From: Cellulomonas sp. APG4
GTDB lineage: Bacteria > Actinomycetota > Actinomycetes > Actinomycetales > Cellulomonadaceae
Length of the DNA: 64,000 nucleotides
Assembly (NCBI RefSeq): GCF_009996735.1
Contig: NZ_JAACYI010000008.1
Coordinates: 62,001-126,000, forward strand
Reading direction: 5' to 3'
Of the stretch, positions 60,095 to 64,000 are shown piece after piece. How positions within the stretch are numbered: the stretch's first letter is position 1; every line of letters begins with the position of its first letter. The position numbers were made by a program, and so were the translations under genes. Below the pieces are notes generated by a model. That model did not search any database. It was not told the origin of the DNA and was given only the letters and a program-made list of their open reading frames with translations.

Positions 60095-60679
60095 GTGATC
60101 ACCGCCGATGCTCAGGTCCCCGCCGAGTTCCGGCGCGCCCTGACCAGCCTCGCCGAGCGCCGCCTGCGCCCCGAGGTCCACCTCACCGAGATCCCCGCGC
60201 CCGGGCGGATCGCCCCGTTCGCGGTCGCCCTCACGGGCGACGTGCGGGTGCGCGGCGACGAGGTCGACGAGGTCGAGGAGCCCGCCTCGGGTCGCTTCGT
60301 GCTGCTGCACGACCCCGCGGGGCAGGAGGCCTGGCACGGGACGTTCCGGGTCGTGACCCTGGTGCGCGCGACGCTCGACCCCGAGGTCGGTGGCGACCCT
60401 CTGCTCTGCGAGGCCGCCTGGACGTGGGTCACCGAGGCCCTCGACCGCGCCGGTGCCGAGCGCACGGCCCTCGGCGGCACCGTGACGCGGGTGATCTCCC
60501 AGTCGTTCGACGCCCTGGCCGAGCGCCCGGGTGAGGCCGAGGTGGAGATCCGGGCGTCCTGGACGCCGCCCGACGGCGCCGTGGGCGACCACCTCGAGGC
60601 GTGGGGCACCCTGCTCTGCCAGGCCGCGGGCCTCCCGCCCCTGCCCGAGGGCGTGTCGGTGCTCGGCCGGCGGCACTGA
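60095..60679 (+). CDS. DUF3000-family protein
   Basis: 194 residues. The hallmark stretch FVLLHDPAGQEAWHGTFRVV and RPEVHLTEIPAP identify the actinobacteria-specific DUF3000 family, function unknown. It commonly precedes rnd in this phylum, as here with one regulator between. GTG start with TACGCT ending seven bases upstream, so leaderless. Confidence 0.88.
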   Translation: MITADAQVPAEFRRALTSLAERRLRPEVHLTEIPAPGRIAPFAVALTGDVRVRGDEVDEVEEPASGRFVLLHDPAGQEAWHGTFRVVTLVRATLDPEVGGDPLLCEAAWTWVTEALDRAGAERTALGGTVTRVISQSFDALAERPGEAEVEIRASWTPPDGAVGDHLEAWGTLLCQAAGLPPLPEGVSVLGRRH

Positions 60680-60711
60680 CGTCCCGCGCACCGCAGACGC
60701 TCCGGCGGATG

Positions 60712-60725
60712 CACCCGATCGGGTG
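60712..60725. promoter_or_regulatory. 14-bp perfect palindrome upstream of the LuxR-type gene
   Basis: CACCCGATCGGGTG lies just before the FliA-like promoter. It may be an operator or the stem end of the DUF3000 transcript. Confidence 0.35.
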
Positions 60726-60735
60726 ACACGACGGG

Positions 60736-60763
60736 CTCAAGGGCCCTGAGCAGCCTGCCGATA
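60736..60763 (+). promoter_or_regulatory. FliA/WhiG-type (sigma-28-like) promoter candidate
   Basis: CTCA at 60736-60739 and GCCGATA at 60757-60763 with a 17-base spacer, 43 bases before the GTG at 60807. This resembles the actinobacterial FliA consensus CTCA-N15-17-GCCGAA as I recall it. Confidence 0.5.
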
Positions 60764-60806
60764 CCACCAGGAGAGCAGCCCCCGCCCCGGCCTCCTGGAG
60801 AGCTTC

Positions 60807-61334
60807 GTGACCGTCGAGCACGTCCGCACCGCACCGCCGGCCCGCACCATGACGCGGGCGCGGCCGCTCTCCACGGCCCCTCACCCGCCGGCGCAGCGCA
60901 CCGCACGCCCCGACGGGCCGCTGTGCCTGGCCGTCCCGGAGATGGGCGAGGGTGACGGTGCGTCGCTCGTGCGCACCCTGCGCCGCCGTGAGCAGACCCG
61001 CGCGGTGCTCCTGACCCGCAAGGCCGGCCGGCGCGAGCTCGTCGTCCTGCTCAGCGGGGGTGTGCGCGGGGCGGTGACCGCCGACGCCCCCGGCGCCGTG
61101 CGCATCGCCCGCCCGGCCGCCGCGACCCCGCGCCAGGGCCCCGAGCTGACGGCCCGTGAGCTCGGTGTCCTCAAGCTCGTGGCCGACGGCCGCAGCAACC
61201 GTCAGATCGGCGAGCACCTCGACCTCTCCGCCCTGACCGTCAAGAGCCACCTGGCGCGCATCTCCCGCAAGGTCGGCACGGGTGACCGCGCCGAGATGGT
61301 CGCGTTCGCGATCCGCAACGAGCTCATCGCCTGA
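60807..61334 (+). CDS. LuxR-type helix-turn-helix regulator
   Basis: 175 residues. C-terminal LuxR HTH (about 110-172): ELTARELGVLKLVADGRSNR, IGEHLDLSALTVKSHLARIS. The N-terminal 105 residues are Arg/Pro-rich and do not look like a receiver; no phosphorylatable Asp is evident. A FliA-like promoter suggests membership of a motility regulon. Confidence 0.85.
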   Translation: MTVEHVRTAPPARTMTRARPLSTAPHPPAQRTARPDGPLCLAVPEMGEGDGASLVRTLRRREQTRAVLLTRKAGRRELVVLLSGGVRGAVTADAPGAVRIARPAAATPRQGPELTARELGVLKLVADGRSNRQIGEHLDLSALTVKSHLARISRKVGTGDRAEMVAFAIRNELIA

Positions 61335-61433
61335 CGACCGGCCGTCGCCGGGGCCTCGGTCGCCGGCAGCCGGGAGGACGGCGCGCGTGGCGGGTCCCCG
61401 GATCGCCCCCTCGCACCACGTAGCGTGACCCCC

Positions 61434-62651
61434 ATGCCGAGCACGACGCCCGAGGTGACCCCGCTCACGGAGCCCGCTGGGGGCGTCCCACCCGTCGTCG
61501 ACACCGCCGAGGCTCTCGAGGACGTGGTCGCGGCCTTCGCGGCCGGCACCGGACCCGTCGCCGTCGACGCCGAGCGTGCGTCCGGGTATCGCTACGGCCA
61601 GCGCACCTACCTGGTGCAGCTGCGTCGCGCGGGAGCAGGGACCGCGCTGATCGACCCGATCGCACTCCCGGACCTCTCGTCCCTCGACGAGGCCCTGCGC
61701 GGGACGGAGTGGGTGCTCCACGCCGCGTCCCAGGACCTTCCGGGCCTCGTCGAGCAGCGCATGCGGCCCGACGCGGTGTTCGACACCGAGCTCGCGGCCC
61801 GGCTGCTCGGGCTCGAGCGCGTCGGGCTGGCCGCGGTCGTCGCCGAGGTGCTCGGTCTGGGCCTCGCCAAGGAGCACTCGGCGGTCGACTGGTCCACCCG
61901 ACCGCTCCCGCCCGAGTGGCTGCGCTACGCGGCCCTCGACGTCGAGGTGCTGCTCGAGCTCCGCGAGGCGCTCGGCGCGCGGCTGCGCGAGGCCGGCAAG
62001 GACGAGTGGGCCCGCCAGGAGTTCGAGGCCGTCCGGCTCGCCCCGCCCCCACCTCCCCGCGTCGAGCCCTGGCGGCGCACGTCAGGAACCCACACGGTGC
62101 GCGACCGCCGTCGGCTGGCTGTGGTCCGTGCGATGTGGGAGGCCCGCGAGGACGACGCCCGACGTCGTGACATCTCGCCCGGACGCGTGCTCCCGGACGC
62201 GGCGATCGTCGCCGCCGCCCAGGCGCTGCCACGATCGGTCGAGGAGCTCGCGAGACTCAAGCCGTTCACCGGCCGCGCGACGCGCAGGCGCGTGGACCAC
62301 TGGTTCCGGCCCGTCGCCCAGGCGCTCGCGCTCGACGAGGCCGCGCTCCCGTCGATGCGCGGGCCCCGCACCGACGCACCGCCGCCGCCCCGCGCGTGGG
62401 CGGACCGCGACCCCGCGGCCGCGGCGCGGCTCACGGCGGCCCGCGCCGCGGTGACGGCCCTCGCGACGGAGCACTCCCTGCCGGTCGAGAACCTGCTCCA
62501 GCCCGACCTTCTGCGTCGGCTGTGCTGGACACCGCCGGGCGACCTGGACGCGGCGTCGATCGCCGCGACGCTGCGCGCCGGGGGCGCCCGCGCGTGGCAG
62601 GTGGACCTCGTCGCGGGACCGTTGGCTGCGGCGCTAGTTACTCTCGAGTAA
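61434..62651 (+). CDS. rnd: Ribonuclease D-like 3'-5' exonuclease with HRDC domain
   Basis: 405 residues. DEDD exonuclease domain: DAERASGYRYG (Asp/Glu), DTELAARLLGL, and YAALDVEVLLEL. An HRDC domain lies at about 215-295, with a C-terminal HRDC-like region. Processes structured RNA ends. The ATG at 61434 follows TAGCGT by seven bases, so probably leaderless; an in-frame GTG at 61425 lies within that -10. Confidence 0.9.
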   Translation: MPSTTPEVTPLTEPAGGVPPVVDTAEALEDVVAAFAAGTGPVAVDAERASGYRYGQRTYLVQLRRAGAGTALIDPIALPDLSSLDEALRGTEWVLHAASQDLPGLVEQRMRPDAVFDTELAARLLGLERVGLAAVVAEVLGLGLAKEHSAVDWSTRPLPPEWLRYAALDVEVLLELREALGARLREAGKDEWARQEFEAVRLAPPPPPRVEPWRRTSGTHTVRDRRRLAVVRAMWEAREDDARRRDISPGRVLPDAAIVAAAQALPRSVEELARLKPFTGRATRRRVDHWFRPVAQALALDEAALPSMRGPRTDAPPPPRAWADRDPAAAARLTAARAAVTALATEHSLPVENLLQPDLLRRLCWTPPGDLDAASIAATLRAGGARAWQVDLVAGPLAAALVTLE

Positions 62652-62652
62652 C
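62637..62652 (+). promoter_or_regulatory. Palindromic operator of the beta-oxidation operon
   Basis: GTTACT-CTCG-AGTAAC overlaps the rnd stop and lies 43 bases before the thiolase start. The TTACT...AGTAA half-sites are like those bound by TetR-type fatty-acid regulators. Confidence 0.6.
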
Positions 62653-62694
62653 ATCCTCGACCGACCGGACACCGTCGTCCCCCGGAGGCCCTCC

Positions 62695-63933
62695 GTGCCC
62701 AGTGCCGCCCGCCCGCCCCGCACCGTGCGCGACGTCGTCTTCGTCGACGGCGTGCGCACCCCGTTCGGCCGCGCGCGGCCCGACGGCCTCTACGCCCACA
62801 CGCGTGCCGACGACCTCGCGGTCAAGACCGTGCGCGAGCTCGTGCGCCGCAACGCCCTGCCCACCGACCGCATCGACGAGGTCGCGATCGCAGCGGCGAC
62901 GCAGGCGGGTGACCAGGGACTGACGCTCGGCCGCACCGTCGCCGTCCTCGCGGGCCTCCCACCCACCGTGCCCGGCTACGCCGTCGACCGGATGTGCGCG
63001 GGGGCGATGACCGCGGTGACCTCGACGGCCTCGGCGATCGGCGTGGGGGCGCAGGACGTCGTCGTCGCGGGCGGTGTCGAGCACATGGGCCACCACCCCA
63101 TGGGGGCCTCGGCGGACCCGAACCCGCGCTTCGTCGCCGAACGCCTCGTCGCCGCCGACGCCCTTGTCATGGGCCGCACGGCGGAGAACCTGCACGACCG
63201 CTTCCCGGCACTCACGCGTGAGCGAGCCGACGCCTACGGGGTCCGCAGCCAGGAGCGCTACGCGGCCGCGCGCGCCGCGGGCCGCGTGGCACCCGACCTC
63301 GTACCCGTCGCGCTGCGCGACCCCGAACGCGGCTGGGGCCTCGCCACCGAGGACGAGCCGCCGCGCCCGGCCACGACGCTCGACCAGGTGCGCGACCTGC
63401 CCACGCCGTTCCGGCCGGGCGGGCGCGTCACCGCGGCGACGTCGGCGCCGCTCACCGACGGGGCGACCATGTGCCTCCTCGCCGCCGAGGACACCGCGAC
63501 CGAGCTGGGCCTGACCGCGCGCATGCGGCTGGTCTCGTTCGCCTACGCGGGCGTCGACCCGGCGCTCATGGGCCTGGGCCCGGTGCCGGCCACCGAGCGC
63601 GCGCTCGCCCGCGCGGGCCTGACGATCGACGACATCGGCGCGATCGAGATCAACGAGGCGTTCGCGGTCCAGGTGCTCGCGTTCCTCGACGCCTTCGGCA
63701 TCGACGACGAGGACGAGCGCGTCAACCCCGACGGCGGCGCGATCGCCGTCGGGCACCCCCTCGCCGCGTCGGGCGTGCGGCTGATGACCCAGCTCGCGCG
63801 CCGCTTCGCCGCGCAGCCCGAGGTGCGCTACGGCCTCACCACCATGTGCGTGGGCCTGGGCCAGGGCGGCACGGTCGTCTGGGAGAACCCCCACCACGAG
63901 CAGGCACGCGAGAACGCACGGGAGCAGGCATGA
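62695..63933 (+). CDS. fadA: Acetyl-CoA acyltransferase (thiolase)
   Basis: 412 residues. Nucleophilic Cys in DRMCAGAMTAV, then INEAFAVQVL, GHPLAASGVRLM and the second Cys in MCVGLGQGG, all diagnostic. Closes each beta-oxidation round. GTG start with GGAGG upstream. Overlaps the next gene by ATGA, where a 3-hydroxyacyl-CoA dehydrogenase/enoyl-CoA hydratase is expected. Confidence 0.94.
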   Translation: MPSAARPPRTVRDVVFVDGVRTPFGRARPDGLYAHTRADDLAVKTVRELVRRNALPTDRIDEVAIAAATQAGDQGLTLGRTVAVLAGLPPTVPGYAVDRMCAGAMTAVTSTASAIGVGAQDVVVAGGVEHMGHHPMGASADPNPRFVAERLVAADALVMGRTAENLHDRFPALTRERADAYGVRSQERYAAARAAGRVAPDLVPVALRDPERGWGLATEDEPPRPATTLDQVRDLPTPFRPGGRVTAATSAPLTDGATMCLLAAEDTATELGLTARMRLVSFAYAGVDPALMGLGPVPATERALARAGLTIDDIGAIEINEAFAVQVLAFLDAFGIDDEDERVNPDGGAIAVGHPLAASGVRLMTQLARRFAAQPEVRYGLTTMCVGLGQGGTVVWENPHHEQARENAREQA

Positions 63934-64000
63934 GCGACGACCAGACGACCCACGCCGAGCGCGTGACCCACGCCCTGGTGCGCGACGTGGCGCTGCCCGG
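63930..64000 (+). CDS. Start of next gene, probably the FadB/FadJ partner; cut by window edge
   Basis: Only 23 codons are visible (MSDDQTTHAERVTHALVRD...). The identity is inferred from ATGA coupling to the thiolase; the visible part carries no diagnostic motif. Confidence 0.5.
   Translation, partial: MSDDQTTHAERVTHALVRDVALP

Overview
The window looks like a chromosomal segment from a high-GC actinobacterium. GC-rich third codon positions are used throughout, GTG starts and 4-nt ATGA/GTGA overlaps are frequent, and there is a complete mycobacterial-type phosphatidylinositol-mannoside (PIM) locus. The gene set (PIM genes, SsgA-like protein, glgX-treY-treZ, a D-aspartate-ligase-like ATP-grasp enzyme) suits the Cellulomonas/Oerskovia side of Micrococcales; that placement is inference, since no rRNA is present. 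I saw no IS element, prophage, CRISPR array or plasmid gene.

Layout. 1-20.7 kb is a conserved housekeeping block on the minus strand: thrS, HIT protein, PIM genes (pgsA, acyltransferase, pimA), a LemA-like/PrsW pair, pdxS-NUDIX, pdxT-yebC-ruvCAB-yajC-secDF-apt-relA. A plus-strand pair (membrane protein and kynU) separates pdxS from pdxT. 20.9-24.2 kb has four tRNAs, an SsgA-like gene and pabB/pabC-type genes. 24.2-26.9 kb is a terC operon ending in an orphan sdhD, behind a candidate Mn2+ (yybP-ykoY-type) riboswitch. 26.9-32.5 kb carries a TetR/SDR pair with a clear operator, a SnoaL-like protein, a P450 and two CNNM-type transporters.

32.6-47.4 kb interleaves two themes. One is sulfur/persulfide metabolism: an MBL-rhodanese persulfide-dioxygenase-like protein with a TauE exporter, a sulfite-oxidase-like enzyme, an SQR-DsrC-DsrE2 operon and a rhodanese lipoprotein. 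Three of these promoters carry the same ATACCC...GGGTAT palindrome, laid over the -10 element; this looks like one CsoR/CstR-type persulfide regulon whose regulator is not in the window. The other is a phenolic-lipid cluster (type III PKS, methyltransferase, FAD enzyme, divergent UbiA prenyltransferase) with the architecture of srsABC/agqABCD.

47.5-54.8 kb is glgX-treY-treZ-ppk2, turning glycogen into trehalose. 54.8-64 kb carries zapE, a RibD-like reductase, the ATP-grasp ligase, gnd, a DUF3000 gene, a LuxR-type regulator behind a FliA-like promoter, rnd, and the start of a beta-oxidation operon with its own palindromic operator. Many genes lack a Shine-Dalgarno and instead have TANNNT 6-8 nt before the start codon, which suggests widespread leaderless transcription.
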